DNA of 64,000 bases from the NCBI GenBank assembly GCA_963402885.1, contig OY727102.1:19282001-19346000 (forward strand), in the 5' to 3' direction. Of the stretch, positions 11,656 to 23,874 are shown one piece after another. Under the pieces are notes generated by a model. That model ran no database searches, was not told where the DNA came from, and saw nothing but the letters and a program-made list of their open reading frames with translations. Within the stretch, counting starts at the first letter, position 1. Every line of letters begins with the position of its first letter. The position numbers and the translations under genes are program-made. This stretch comes from Antedon bifida (lineage: Eukaryota > Echinodermata > Crinoidea > Comatulida > Antedonidae).

Positions 11656-14600
11656 CTATTCATTATGCCATTCTTGTGGACAGAACCCTGGACCAGTGAT
11701 ACTTTGCGCTTGAAGACCACGTCTGAAACAAAAAAAGTTACCTTTAGTTTAAAATTAACAAGCTCATTTGAAATAAAATAAAGGTTATCCTGAAATGAGT
11801 ATATAAATTATGTTTAATAAATACGTGTCTTTATATTCTACAGCATTGTGTTCAATGGGTGCCAATTTGGAACCATAGAACACAATGCTATAAAAATATA
11901 TTTCTCCATGACAAATGAACCAAATAACTATACAAACGTTTCTAATAATATAAGTATCAAGTATCAAACATATAATAATGGATGTCTTATTGTACCTTAT
12001 AAGCCTACATTGATGTTCAGCTAGCCTTGAAGCTGCAGCATTAGGATCCCTTACGTTTTTTGCACTCCAAAGCCTCTCACCAATCACACTTGCCATAGGC
12101 CTAGAAAAATGATCACAGTTCCAATGTTGTAAAGAACAGAATTAACAAAAAAGTGATGCAGCTAAGGTAACTGCACAAAGCTTTAACCATGGAGCTATAA
12201 ATTAGATAGCTCCATGATTTAACCATGTGTACAATTTATGAAACCTCTTACCAAGTTCTAGGTATAACATTTGTGTTATCCACATATTCTCCCCACATGC
12301 AGGCCTCTCCACCTATGACTAAATTCTTTTGATTCTTTGTACCTTTAAAAAAAATTGCATTATATTATAAAAGAAATACAAATTATAAGAAAACAAGTAT
12401 TGTTATAAGAAATGAAATGGAAAATAAAAAGGCATACTAATGAATTCAAACACACTATGGATCACGGAAGAGTGAAGTTCTCTCTTTTTCACTCTAAATT
12501 CACTCTTCTCTGCTATGGATTATATTTTGATGATTATTGTTGAAGAAACATCGGAAACATCATTGTACAAATGTTGTTTGATCATATACCTGAGAAATTT
12601 TGAGGATCTACTTTATAATACTTCTTCCACGGATCAGTATGAGGGTCTTTCACACGATTCAGGTACCATGGCGATGACAGAATTGTCCTATAACCTTTGG
12701 CTGTGACCTTTGCTAACTCATCTACATACCCACCATCAGCGTCTTTCCAAACAATTGCAATAGTCTCTTTTGGAACCTAAAAAAAAGATTTGCAGAAGAG
12801 TTCTTTTAGACTGAGAAACTTACATTTGCCTCTCTCCACCCAAGTGTATAAAATGGGTACTAGTTAGATCAAGACACAACTTTGCGCTAATTACTTATAG
12901 CTGCATTATCATGGGAGTATGTTTCCATACGTATTTGATCCAGAAAATTACAGGATAATAATGTGCAGCGCATTGAGAGCTTGCTTATATGCGCTAAGAA
13001 TGAACTATTGTTATTATCATTGTGTTTGTCCATGAAGTCAAGCTTTCAGCTGGCATACTGTACCTTAGCACCACTGTCAACGACTTCCTGCCACACCAGG
13101 AAGCCTAGGCCTATCTTACTGGCAATGCTTGTCATCCTTTCAGCATAGTATCCTTCAAGTTTGGTAAAATTATTGCCATATCCCTGAGATTCCATAAAGG
13201 ACACTATATTAGGATTGCTTTCCCTGTAATTTGAGTAAAAAAATTAACTTTCATAAATAACAAATACAGTATAAACCAAATAAAAAACAACAAATAGCAG
13301 CAAAGCAGCAGGTATAGGAATATTTTAACAGCCTACGAAACATGTGTTAATATAATTTGGTAAGAAATAATTGCATCAGTGTTCTCATAAAAAATGAATG
13401 TCACTGCATAGTAATCATGTGAACATGCAAAAGTACAATATGGAGTGCATACGTAGAAAGTTAAATTCTCCTCTACAAGTTATTGTCGCTAGATAATAAC
13501 TACAATGATTTGTTTACATATGTAAAAATGTATTGTTGTTGTTTATTGATTTTCCAAAAATAAGACATATATTTCCTTATAAATCAGTAAGTACTGTATA
13601 TATAAATGTGGATGATGGTCAAAATAAGTGTAGAAATAGACTTTAAGCAGAGACCACCATTAACAAATGAAAAAACATTACAATGTCATAATGTTGCAGT
13701 AAAAGAATATTTGTACAGGTTGTAGGTGAAAGGTGAAAGGTGAAACTTACCAGCAGTCATGCTTAACTTCATCACCTCCTAGATGAATATGACCATCTGG
13801 GAACTTACTCTTAATCTCTATATAAAGCTTATTTAAGAACGCATAATTCGATTCAACGCTCGGATCAACTGGGCCAAATAAGCCGTTTGGCTTATCGTCT
13901 GCGTAGCATGGAGTCAGTAGGTCTTTTATGGCAATCCACGATTGAGTGTGGCCGGGGGTGTCGAATTCCGGGATGACCCGTATGCCACGCATTCTGGCGT
14001 ACTCTACAATACGGTCGATGTCGTCCTGAGAATACACATGGTTTTGTGAATATGCTCCCTAAAAATAAAATAAAATAACAATTGTACAATTTGAATACAA
14101 TTAACACACTGATCACAAAAAGCTTACTGTAGTTATAGTGCATGATTGAACAGGTGGAGCAAGGCTTCCAACTGGCATACCTGATTTAAACAGGCTGAGA
14201 TTTCATTTCAGTTCCTACGGTATCTAGCCTTCAGCTTCTGATAAGTTCTTTTTAGTATAGCTTAATTTTGTTACTAACCCTATTGTATGAAGTAAACTCA
14301 ACTCTGGCCTAAAATTACATCTAAATAAAATAATAGTAAATAGAATTATATAACTTGTTTTTTCTCTACTAGATAGTGTGTGCTAGTGTTGCCATGGCTA
14401 TACTGATCTTCTTTATTGTTCTTTATTGTATCAAACAAAAATGTCAATACAAAAGGTAGCCAAGATATAGCTGAAGCTAATCAAGCTTGGTACCTTTTAT
14501 CTTAACTAACTTAAGCTATGAAATTAACAAATAAATAACAGAACTTAAAAGAACATAAACGTCAAAAACAAAACAAAAAATGTTTTGAATAATAAATAAA

Positions 14601-17600
14601 TAAATAACATAACATAACATAAATTACTGTATGTACTGTACTGTAATAAACAAAACCATATCAGTTTGATCCCGCACAAATGGGGTATTTGCACTGTATT
14701 TAACTTACCTGTGAGCTGAGTTCAGGAAACGTATGGCTTTGATATGGAAAAGAAGGGTTGTCTACAAGGTGGAAATGTAACACATTTAACTTGCTATATG
14801 CCATAGCATCCTGAATAAAGAATCAAACAATCTGTGATGGTTAAACCAAGTAAAATTTGTTGTAGTATTTAGTGGTTAGTAAGTAAGTAATGAATATGAA
14901 TCTATACATGGTATTCTTGTATTTTAGTATTTCAATGAGAAAAAGGCGTTCTCAAAGTTTTATTGTGTTGGCCCAATAGTAATAATTCAGTTAGAGCGGG
15001 TGGGGTCAAGGGGTCTTAAGCCGATCTTCCAATAGGCAAATTTGTTTGCATGGATCACAAGGATCAGCTTATACGCATGCATAGAGAAGGATTTGGAAGA
15101 TGGAAACATGAATGAAGGCCTTTGGCACAGAAGCTCATAAGTTTTAAGGAAACTTTTTACATTTGTGGCCCATATAATATGTACTCACTGGTTTTTCCTG
15201 CAGACTGCTTGTTGAGAGCCCCTGATCTACAGGCAATATAAGTCATTGTCTGTTGATAAAGGATTCATACAATACAAATGTCCATCTTCAAGATGTGACT
15301 AGATTTTGTTTTTTTCTTTGTTTAAAAACTGCAATATTCAAATAAATAATTCTCTACTTACAAGGTTCTTTAGTAATGTTGATACTTCAATGAAGTGTCT
15401 CGACGTGTCAAGCAACAAGCCACGGTAAGGAAACCGTGGTCTGTCAACTATATTAGTTTTATTGATAGTTTGCTGCGAAGAAAAAATTATAAAAACTAAT
15501 TAAAAACAAACAATCACCATAACCTGGCACCAAGCTAAACTGTCTGATCTAACCATTCTGTCAAAATTACTGTCAAAATTACTTAATTATACCTGTATTA
15601 AGATTCATTCCATATTATAATTTATATATTAATATATTATTGATGAAGGGCTAGTGTTGCCCGAAAGCTCTGCTAATTTTTCTGGCTGTTTTACTTTTAG
15701 CTTTTTGTTTATTTTATTTTGTATCTCCATTGAGATTCAGCCACTGATACCCACAGCATTGTCATTTTTTCAGTGCTTATTTTATTTTGTATCTCCATTG
15801 AGATCCAGCCACTGATACCCACAGCATTGTCATTATTATTTGCCTTTGGATTAATATATTATATAATAAATATTTTATTAATATATTTATTTTTCTTTTC
15901 TTTTAGATATTGATACATATTACAACGTCATACTTACTCTTTCATCTTCTCCTGTGTAAATCAATTGACTAAACGTTTCTAGACCTAAAATCATTCAAAG
16001 AAATAAAAATTTATAAATTGACATTGACAGTAACATTCATTAAGTTAAATCAGGTTTTGCACACAATAATCTAAAATCATAGTTAAAAGCTGTTGCTAAT
16101 TCACATATAAACAAATGGTTTAATTCAATAAAATATGAATATTTCATATAACATATTACTAAATCAGAATATATAAATTTTAAGTACACATAAATTAATT
16201 TTTGTCTTTAGTCATTGTAAAATTTGTGAATTATATTGCAAACAAATAATTATACAGTAGTTTTTTTTATGTATTTACAACAAATATTTACTGTTTAATT
16301 TAATGTCTTCATCTGGCAAGTTTCCCATTGTTGGGCGTGATTTTGGATTAAAATATCACAAATATAATGTTAATTGTAAGTTTAATGAAAACATAGAATA
16401 TACCTCGTAAAACTCCCCATATAGATTCTGCTTCCAGATGTGAAGTTTCTTCCTGTACTGTTAACATATCTGAAAACAAATTTATATTAATATTATTAGT
16501 TGAATTATTAATATATTATTTGAATGTAAAAAAGGAATCATTAATCAATATATTTGCTTTAAAAAAAGAAATCTCAATTTAGGAATATTTCCAAGGATAT
16601 AAACTGATTCCATTCATCTATCCTTTTCAACATTTTCTTTAGACAAACATATACACAATATATATATACAAGATGCTCTGCTAACTTTTCTGACTGTTTT
16701 TACTTTTTACTTTGTATCTCCATTGAGATCCAGCCACTGATACCCACAGCATTGTCATTTTTTCAGTAATTTGCATTTGGATTTATATACAAGATGCTCT
16801 ACATAAACAAAGCCTTATCACTGTAAAGTCTTTGGGAGTGGAGACATCTGACAGGATTTGAACCCAGTATTCTAGGATTGGTACACAAGCAATTTACCAC
16901 CAAGCTAAACCTCAACTCTAAAGCTCTGTCTACACTATCAAACTAGTTTGACAAAAAAGTGTGATGTGCCCAAACATGGTAGTGATATGCTTAAATATGG
17001 TTGGTAGTTGTATGAAATCATCCATTTTTTGTCACATAAAGTTTGATAGTGAAGACAGAACTTTAGATTTTATTTTATTCAGAGCTTTAGATTTCATTTA
17101 TCAAACTAGTTCTTTTTTTATATCGGACTTTGTCAAGATTCAAGAAAAGTATTTTGAAAACTGACAAAATCAAAGTTTAGATGATATTTTTGCTAAGTTT
17201 GTTTGATAAATCTGACCCTTGACATGAATCAATTAAAAAAGTATTTCACATTAAGTTTTCTTACATTCTTCATTAGAAGTATTACTTGGATAATCAGGGC
17301 AATTCGTCATGGTTACCATCAGCGTATTAATTTGTTGTTTATCCCCTTCTCCTCTCAATTGATAGTTTTGAAGAACTTCTTGTGAGGGCGTTTCAATAGT
17401 TCCGTAAAAAATGATGTTATAGTAGCGCTGAAAAGCCTCTTGTAGTATGTCGCAGTTATTACGATCGTGGTTAAAGCTGTAATGAAAAATAAAATGACTA
17501 AAAATTATCATCATACTTAAAATAACATTTGGATCTTAATAATTGTAGTTCGTTTTTGTTTATTTAATTCCGTAAACAAATATAGTACAGTACATTGTAC

Positions 17601-18012
17601 TTATAGTACTTACTGTACTTTTTAGTATACTGCTGAAAAAATTTAAAAAAATTCAATTCAATTCGTATTCTGCCAAATGCTATGTTGTTTAAATCTCTGT
17701 CTACACTATTAAACTTTATGTGACAAAAAAATGTGATGTGCTCATATATGGACATGATGATGTCATATCTAATCACTACCATATTTGGGCACATCACACT
17801 TTTTTGTCAAACTAGTTATAGTGTAGACAGAGCTTTAGGTACCCGAATGTTTCAGGAGACAAGTTGAACGTGATGCTTGACAGACTGAGTTGCAGCGGCA
17901 TTGGCCATGGTTCCCCAAGCGTTGCGAATATGGTCTTCTTAGCAAAAGACGAGGGCAGATGCTCAAACCATGATAGAACAAAAAGACAAGATAACAAGGT
18001 TTTTTGCATCAT
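11656..18012 (-). CDS. Beta-N-acetylhexosaminidase (GH20), HEXA-like, 12 exons, 541 aa
   Basis: Exons in transcript order: 18012-17843, 17476-17265, 16469-16404, 15984-15938, 15472-15362, 14810-14709, 14058-13751, 13223-13064, 12776-12590, 12342-12252, 12100-11996, 11722-11656. All junctions are GT-AG and in phase, and nine of the twelve exon lengths equal those of the convergent paralogue. Residues 1-24 form a signal peptide ([20 protein letters not shown]...). Catalytic-domain motifs: [10 protein letters not shown] (Arg190), [11 protein letters not shown] (214-224), EFDTPGH, HLGGDE with catalytic Asp332-Glu333, SSPWYLNR (Asn432-Arg433), WGEYVD (471-476). The Asn-Arg pair and the C-terminus [10 protein letters not shown] resemble the mammalian alpha subunit, where that pair (Asn423-Arg424) helps bind anionic substrates. 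Oddity: the usual HWHxVDD is HFHxVDN here, changing an invariant Trp and the second Asp. The frame is intact, so this is unlikely to be a pseudogene; activity or specificity may differ. Confidence 0.92.
12821..13010 (+). mobile_element. 5'-truncated SINE, intron 8 of the second hexosaminidase
   Basis: The sequence from TTTGCCTCTCTCCACCC to GCGCATTGAGAGCTTGCTT matches the bodies of the tRNA-derived SINEs at 33111 and 46971, but the tRNA head is missing. It lies in the short intron between exons at 12776 and 13064, antisense to the gene. Confidence 0.75.
15641..15860 (+). mobile_element. Retroelement 3'-end-like repeat with internal duplication
   Basis: The block opens with GATGAAGGGCTAGTGTTGCC and contains two copies (about 15706-15775 and 15776-15838) of a 66-70 bp segment with TGTATCTCCATTGAGATYCA and CCACTGATACCCACAGCATT. 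Another copy is at about 16676-16790 and a reversed remnant at about 52025-52080. It looks like a LINE or SINE tail, but no coding part is left. Confidence 0.5.
16676..16795 (+). mobile_element. Second copy of the CCACTGATACCCACAGC repeat
   Basis: A shorter copy of the repeat at 15641-15860, starting in GATGCTCTGCTAACTTTTCT and ending in TTTGCATTTGGAT. It lies in the intron between exons 3 and 2 of the minus-strand hexosaminidase. Confidence 0.5.
16918..17065. mobile_element. MITE family A, intron 2 of the second hexosaminidase
   Basis: TAAAGCTCTGTCTACACTATC on the left and GATAGTGAAGACAGAACTTTA on the right, bounded by TA. The centre is shortened compared with the other copies (the CCATATATGG core is lost). 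Confidence 0.8.
17692..17838. mobile_element. MITE family A, abutting the exon 1 splice donor
   Basis: A near-complete copy in reverse orientation relative to the one at 16918; the right end reads TATAGTGTAGACAGAGCTTTA. Its edge is only 3-4 bases beyond the GT (17842-17841) that ends exon 1 of the minus-strand hexosaminidase, so the element itself forms the beginning of intron 1. Confidence 0.8.
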
Positions 18013-18600
18013 CTTCTTTTTGGAGAATCTGTTAATCAGCTAAAAAATAACTGAAAAAAATAATATAAAATTATCACAATAGTTACAATTAATTAAAAAT
18101 ATATAAATCAAATTGCATTTATTTCTCTCAAATGTTGCGTCATCTAAGCCCACAGTGCTTTTTCTGCACAACAATAGAACAAAAACACCTATATACTTAG
18201 GCTAACACTAAAACAGAACCTTGACAAAGAAACTTTCCAGACACGTTGCATGATTTCAGCAGAAGCTAGTCTTCAACAAATCGCACTATCTGCTGTGCTA
18301 GTATAGTAACAACTTCCTGAAGTTTTCTCAAGTCCCTTGTGATACTCTCTAACAAGACTCTGACTGACTGAGCTTATCAATTAAATGTATGCTGTTTCGA
18401 AAATAGCTTGATCTGCTACTTTAATACTAGGCTTAATGTGGAAACTTATACTAAATTAATAAAAATAGTTTAATACTTTACTTTTGTTGAATATTCACAA
18501 TGCGAATAACAATCAAATGAAATCTCCAATTTTTTGTTGTGCTGAAAATTATTGAACCGTTTCATTTTTTACTAATTGAATAACAGGGGGCGCTATATAT
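18013..18600. other. Presumed 5' flank of the second hexosaminidase
   Basis: AT-rich sequence between the ATG at 18012 and the start of the foldback element. Presumably it holds the minus-strand promoter and 5' UTR. No TATA box or other clear element is recognised. Confidence 0.35.
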
Positions 18601-19084
18601 AAATATATCACAATCAGAGAGCTATATATCCAATACCAAATTGGCGAGTAAATCATGTTTTAAATTTATACGCTCTTCCACAAGGTCAATTGTTAGTTAT
18701 ACATACAGACTATATTAAAACAATGATTTTGAACACGTAGGGCATTTCTTTGAATTCCTTCCTATCGTCGTTTTGTGGTAATTTACAGTTTTTTTTATGT
18801 TTAACAAACGTACATAATCAATTGCGTCTGCATCGTGGTAGACTACAACTTCCGGTAGTGACGTAATCAGCACATTTTTGGTAATAAAACTTTTTCACTA
18901 AGCTAGGGAATCCTCTAATATCAATATTCATTAGGCCGTACTTTAGTTAGCCAATCAAAATAAACGTATAAACAATTTTGCGGTGATGTTAAAAAATACT
19001 TTGAGACTATTTGAGGTGTTGGTACAGTTACCCAGTTTTATTCTTAGTTCAGTCAGTCCCAACTAAGACTATGGTACAAATTAA

Positions 19085-20610
19085 ACCATCTGGTTACAGT
19101 TAAACACAATGATAAAGAATAGGAATTTAATATAATATGATAAATGACATTCACATAGCAATTTATCACTGGGTTTTACTATAACCAATTTGGGTAGAGT
19201 AAAACACAATGATAAAGAATAGGAAACATTTAACAATATGATAAATTACATTTACATAGCAATTTATCACTGTGTTTTACTATAACCAATTTGGTTATAG
19301 TAAAACACAATGATAAAGAATAGGAAACATTTAACAATATGATAAATTACATTTACATAGCAATTTATCACTGTGTTTTACTATAACCAATTTGGTTATA
19401 GTAAAACACAATGATAAAAAATAGGAAACATTTAACAATATGATAAATTACATTTACATAGCAATTTATCACTGTGTTTTACTATAACCAATTTGGTTAG
19501 AGTAAAACACAATGATAAAGAATTGGAATTTAATAATATGATATATGACATTTACATAGCAATTTAGCACAGTGTTTCACTATATAACCATATAAATAAT
19601 AGGAAACATTTAATAATATGATAAATGACATTTACATAGCAATTTATCACTGTGTTTTACTATATAACCAATTTGGTTAGAGTAAAACACAATGATAAAG
19701 AATAGGAAACATTTACCGTATTAATATGATAAATGACATTTACATAGCAATTTAGCACTGTGTTTTACTATAACCAATTTGGTTAGAGTGAAACACAATG
19801 ATACAGAATAGGAAACATTTAATATGATAAATGACATTTACATAGCAATTTATCACTGTGTTTTACTATATAACCAATTTGGTTAGAGTAAAACACAATG
19901 ATAAAGAATAGGAAACATTTAATATGATAAATGACATTTACATAGCAATTCATCACTGTGCTTTACTATAACCAATTTGGTTAGAGTGAAACACAATGAT
20001 AAAGAATAGGAAACATTTAATATGATAAATGACATTTACATAGCAATTTATCATTGTGCTTTACTATAACCAATTTGGTTAGAGTAAAACACAATGATAA
20101 CGAATAGGAAACATTTAATATGATAAATGACATTTACATAGCAATTTTAGCAATGTGTTTTACTATAACCTATTTGGTTACGGTTAAACACAATGATAAA
20201 GAATAGGAAACATTTAATAATTTGATAAATGACATTTACATAGCAATTTATCACTGTGTTTTACTATAAGCAATTTAGTTAGAGTAAAACACAATGATAA
20301 AGAATAGGAAACATTTAATAATTTGATAAATGACATTTACATAGCAATTTATCACTGTGTTTTACTATAACCAATTTGGTTAGAGTAAAACACAATGATA
20401 ACGAATAGGAAACATTTATTAATATGATAAATGACATTTACATAGCAATTTATCACTGTGTTTTACTATAACCTATTTGGTTACGGTTAAACACAATGAT
20501 AAAGAATATGAAACATTTAATAATTTGATAAATGACATTTACATGGCAATTTATCACTGTGTTTTACTATAACCAATTTGGTTAGAGTAAAACACAATGA
20601 TGATGAAACA
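19085..20610. repeat. Left satellite array, about 101 bp unit, about 15 copies
   Basis: Each unit contains AACACAATGATAAAGAATAGG, then GACATTTACATAGCAATTTA, then TCACTGTGTTTTACTATAAC. At unit junctions lies a perfect palindrome with 18 bp arms around one T (19272-19308, arm GTGTTTTACTATAACCAA). Some units have the exact palindrome; others have GGTTAGAG in place of GGTTATAG. Confidence 0.95.
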
Positions 20611-20639
20611 TTTATTATATGATGTTATTTACATAGCAA

Positions 20640-21650
20640 AATATTATATTAAGTATATCTTATTATCTAAACGTTATGATAAAGAATAGGATACATATAA
20701 TGTAATATAATAAATACAAGTTACATAGCTTATCATTGTGTTTTACAGAACCAATTTGGTTACACAGTTAAACACAATGATAAAGAATAGATACTGTTTT
20801 AGGTTATATAACCCTAACCCTAGTTTGCAGCGACATAATAAATTCATCGCGAAAAAATACTTATCGTATTCAGAAACTTTTGAAATTTGGTAGATATGTT
20901 CAATAGGTTCTATAAAACATACAAAAAGTACAACTTTCACAAAAATTCGTGATTTTAATAATTTGCATTTCTAAAAATGTACACTTATGAAATACCATAC
21001 ATTCCCAACACATTTTTACTTCATTGGTGATTCCCAGAAATCAAAATAAAACGAATATGATATTTGTTTTTACATTATAGATTTAAGAACCTATATTGAA
21101 CATATCTACCAAATTTCAAACGTTTTTCAAGACGATACATATTTTTAGCGATGAATGTGATGGCTTCAAACTAGGGTTAGGGTTAAATAACCTAACAGTT
21201 CTATTCTTTATCACTGTGTTTAACTTTTAACCAAATTGGTTATAGTAAAACACAATGATAAACTTATCTGTAAATTTTGTTTTTCATATTACATAAAATG
21301 TTTGATATTCTTTATAACATGTTTATAATAGGATGTATTTAATTAGATATTTTAGGCCTACTATTAATGACGTAGAAATGCACACTACATCTGAAGTAAC
21401 TTTCTACTTCATTGGCGATTTTTACAAAAGAAAAAGACTATTTTTGTTATATATATAGAGCAACTGATATAAAATGTCTTGTATGATTTTTATCTCATTT
21501 CAATGACATTTTATACTACAATTCAAATGAAAAAGCATCACAAAAAATACGTCTGGTATTCAAAACGTTTTTAAACTCGGTAAACATGTTCTATGGGTTA
21601 CTCTTTACACAGAAAAAATGATGATATTCTAATCGTTTTATTGTATACTT
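20640..21650. other. Centre of foldback element 1
   Basis: Two inverted segments (about 20801-20960 and 21070-21190) flank a short spacer near 21.0 kb. The inner arms carry AACCCTAACCCTAG (20810-20823) and its complement CTAGGGTTAGGGTT (21171-21184), i.e. two telomere-like repeats per arm. No long open frame or transposase motif was found; a minus-strand frame at 20743-20940 is not recognisable. Confidence 0.7.
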
Positions 21651-21659
21651 TTGGTTCCC

Positions 21660-23530
21660 ATTTGTTATCATTGTGTGTAACTGTAACCAAATTGGTTATA
21701 GAGTAAAACACAGTGATGAATTGCTATGTAAATGTCATTTATCATATTATTAAATGTTTCCTATTCTTTATCATTGTGTTTTACTCTAACCAAATTGGTT
21801 ATAGTAAAACACAGTGATAAATTGCTATGTAAATGTCATTTATCAAATTATCAAATGTTTCCTATTCTTTATCATTTTGTGTAACTGTAACCAAATTGGT
21901 TATATAGTAAAACACAGTGCTAAATTGCTATGTAAATGTCATATATCATATTATTAAATGTTTCCTATTCTTTATCATTGTGTTTCACTCTAACCAAATT
22001 AGTTATAGTAAAACACAGTGATAAATTGCTATGTAAATGTCATTTATCATATTATCAAATGTTTCCTATTCGTTATCATTTTGTTTTACTCTAACCAAAT
22101 TGGTTATAGTAAAACACAGTGATAAATTGCTATGTAAATGTCATTTATCATATTATTAAATGTTTCCTATTCTGTATCATTGTGTTTAACCGTAACCAAA
22201 TTAGTTATAGTAAAACACAGTGATGAATTGCTATGTAAATGTCATTTATCAAATTATTAAATGTTTCCTATTCTTTATTATTGTGTTTAACCGTAACTAA
22301 ATAGGTTATAGTAAAACACAGTGCTAAATTGCTATGTAAATGTCATTTATCAAATTATTAAATGTTTCCTATTCTTTATTATTGTGTTTAACCGTAACCA
22401 AATTGGTTATATAGTAAAACACAGTGATAAATTGCTATGTAAATGTCATTTATCAAATTATTAAATGTTTCCTATTCTTTATCATTGTGTTTCACTCTAA
22501 CCAAATTGGTTATAGTAAAACACAATGATAAATTGCTATGTAAATGTCATTTATCAAATTATCAAATGTTTCTTATTCTTTATCATTGTGTGTAACTGTA
22601 ACCAAATTGGTTATATAGTAAAACACAATGATAAATTGCTATGTAAATGTCATATATCATATTAATAAATGTTTCCTATTCTTTATCATTGTGTTTTACT
22701 CTAACCAAATTGGTTATAGTAAAACACAGTGCTAAATTGCTATGTAAATGTCATTTATCATATTATTAAATGTTTCCTATTCTTTATAATTGTGTTTAAC
22801 TGTAACCAAATTAGTTATAGTAAAACACAGTGCTAAATTGATATGTAAATGTCATTTATCATATTATTAAATGTTTCCTATTCTTTATCATTGTGTTTAA
22901 CCGTAACCAAATTGGTTATAGTAAAACACAGTGATGAATTGCTATGTAAATGTCATTTATCAAATTATCAAATGTTTCCTATTCATTATCATTTTGTTTT
23001 ACTCTAACCAAATTGGTTATATAGTAAAACACAGTGCTAAATTGCTATGTAAATGTCATTTATCATATTATTAAATGTTTCCTATTCTTTATCATTGTGT
23101 TTAACCGTAACCAAATTAGTTATAGTAAAACATAGTGATGAATTGCTATGTAAATGTCATTTATCAAATTATTAAATGTTTCCTATTCGTTATCATTGTG
23201 TTTAACCGTAACCAAATTGGTTATGTAGTAAAACACAGTGCTAAATTGCTATGTAAATGTCATTTATCATATTATTAAATGTTTCCTATTCTTTATCATT
23301 GTGTTTAACCGTAACCAAATAGGTTATAGTAAAACACAGTGATGAATTGCTATGTAAATGTCATTTATCATATTATTAAATGTTTCCTATTCTTTATCAT
23401 TGTGTTTTTTTACTCTAACCAAATTGGTTATAGTAAAACACAGTGCTAAATTGCTATGTAAATGTCATTTATCATATTATTAAATGTTTCCTATTATTTA
23501 TATGGTTATATAGTGAAACACTGTGCTAAA
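21660..23530. repeat. Right satellite array (inverted), about 101 bp unit, about 18 copies
   Basis: The reverse complement of the left array unit: CCTATTCTTTATCATTGTGT, then TAACCAAATTGGTTATAG and AATTGCTATGTAAATGTCA. Units diverge by a few percent, mainly at CTGTAACC/CCGTAACC/CTCTAACC and at one- or two-base insertions (GGTTATATAG). The last unit decays at about 23.5 kb. Confidence 0.95.
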
Positions 23531-23874
23531 TTGCTATTGTATTATGGACGAGTTCTGAGAAGAAGTATTTAAAGCTACAACCAATCAGAACAGTGTTAAT
23601 CAATATAATCCATGGCTACAACCAATCAGAAACGTCCAAATCGCAAAAACCCCTAGGCTAACAGCAATTATTGGCCCGAGTAGCCTTTTAAACCAGACGT
23701 TGCGAGGTTTAAAAAGTAAAACATGATTTACTCGCCAGTTTGGTATAGTTTATATACCTGAATCAGAGAGGTATATTCAGAGCGTCATTTCGACGATCGA
23801 GCATTCTCTACTTCTACGGAGCGCCATTTATGCCTTTATTTACTTCCGAAATAGAAATAGTACTACGGTAACTG

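Larger units (their letters stand above)
18600..23765. mobile_element. Foldback-type element 1: about 5.1 kb inverted repeat with satellite arms
   Basis: The outermost clear pair is 18634-18662 (TACCAAATTGGCGAGTAAAT...) against 23717-23745 (...ATTTACTCGCCAGTTTGGTA). Inside, a left array of about 101 bp units (19085-20610) reappears in opposite orientation as a right array (21660-23530). The centre of symmetry is near 21.0 kb: 20801-20960 pairs with 21070-21190. No transposase frame was found. Long inverted repeats built from tandem subrepeats are typical of foldback elements (Drosophila FB, sea urchin TU); assignment to that class is by structure only. Confidence 0.8.

Noticed and set aside
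19085-23530. CRISPR-like array
   Set aside because: Units of 101 bp are contiguous, with no unique spacers, in an animal genome; it is satellite DNA in inverted arms.
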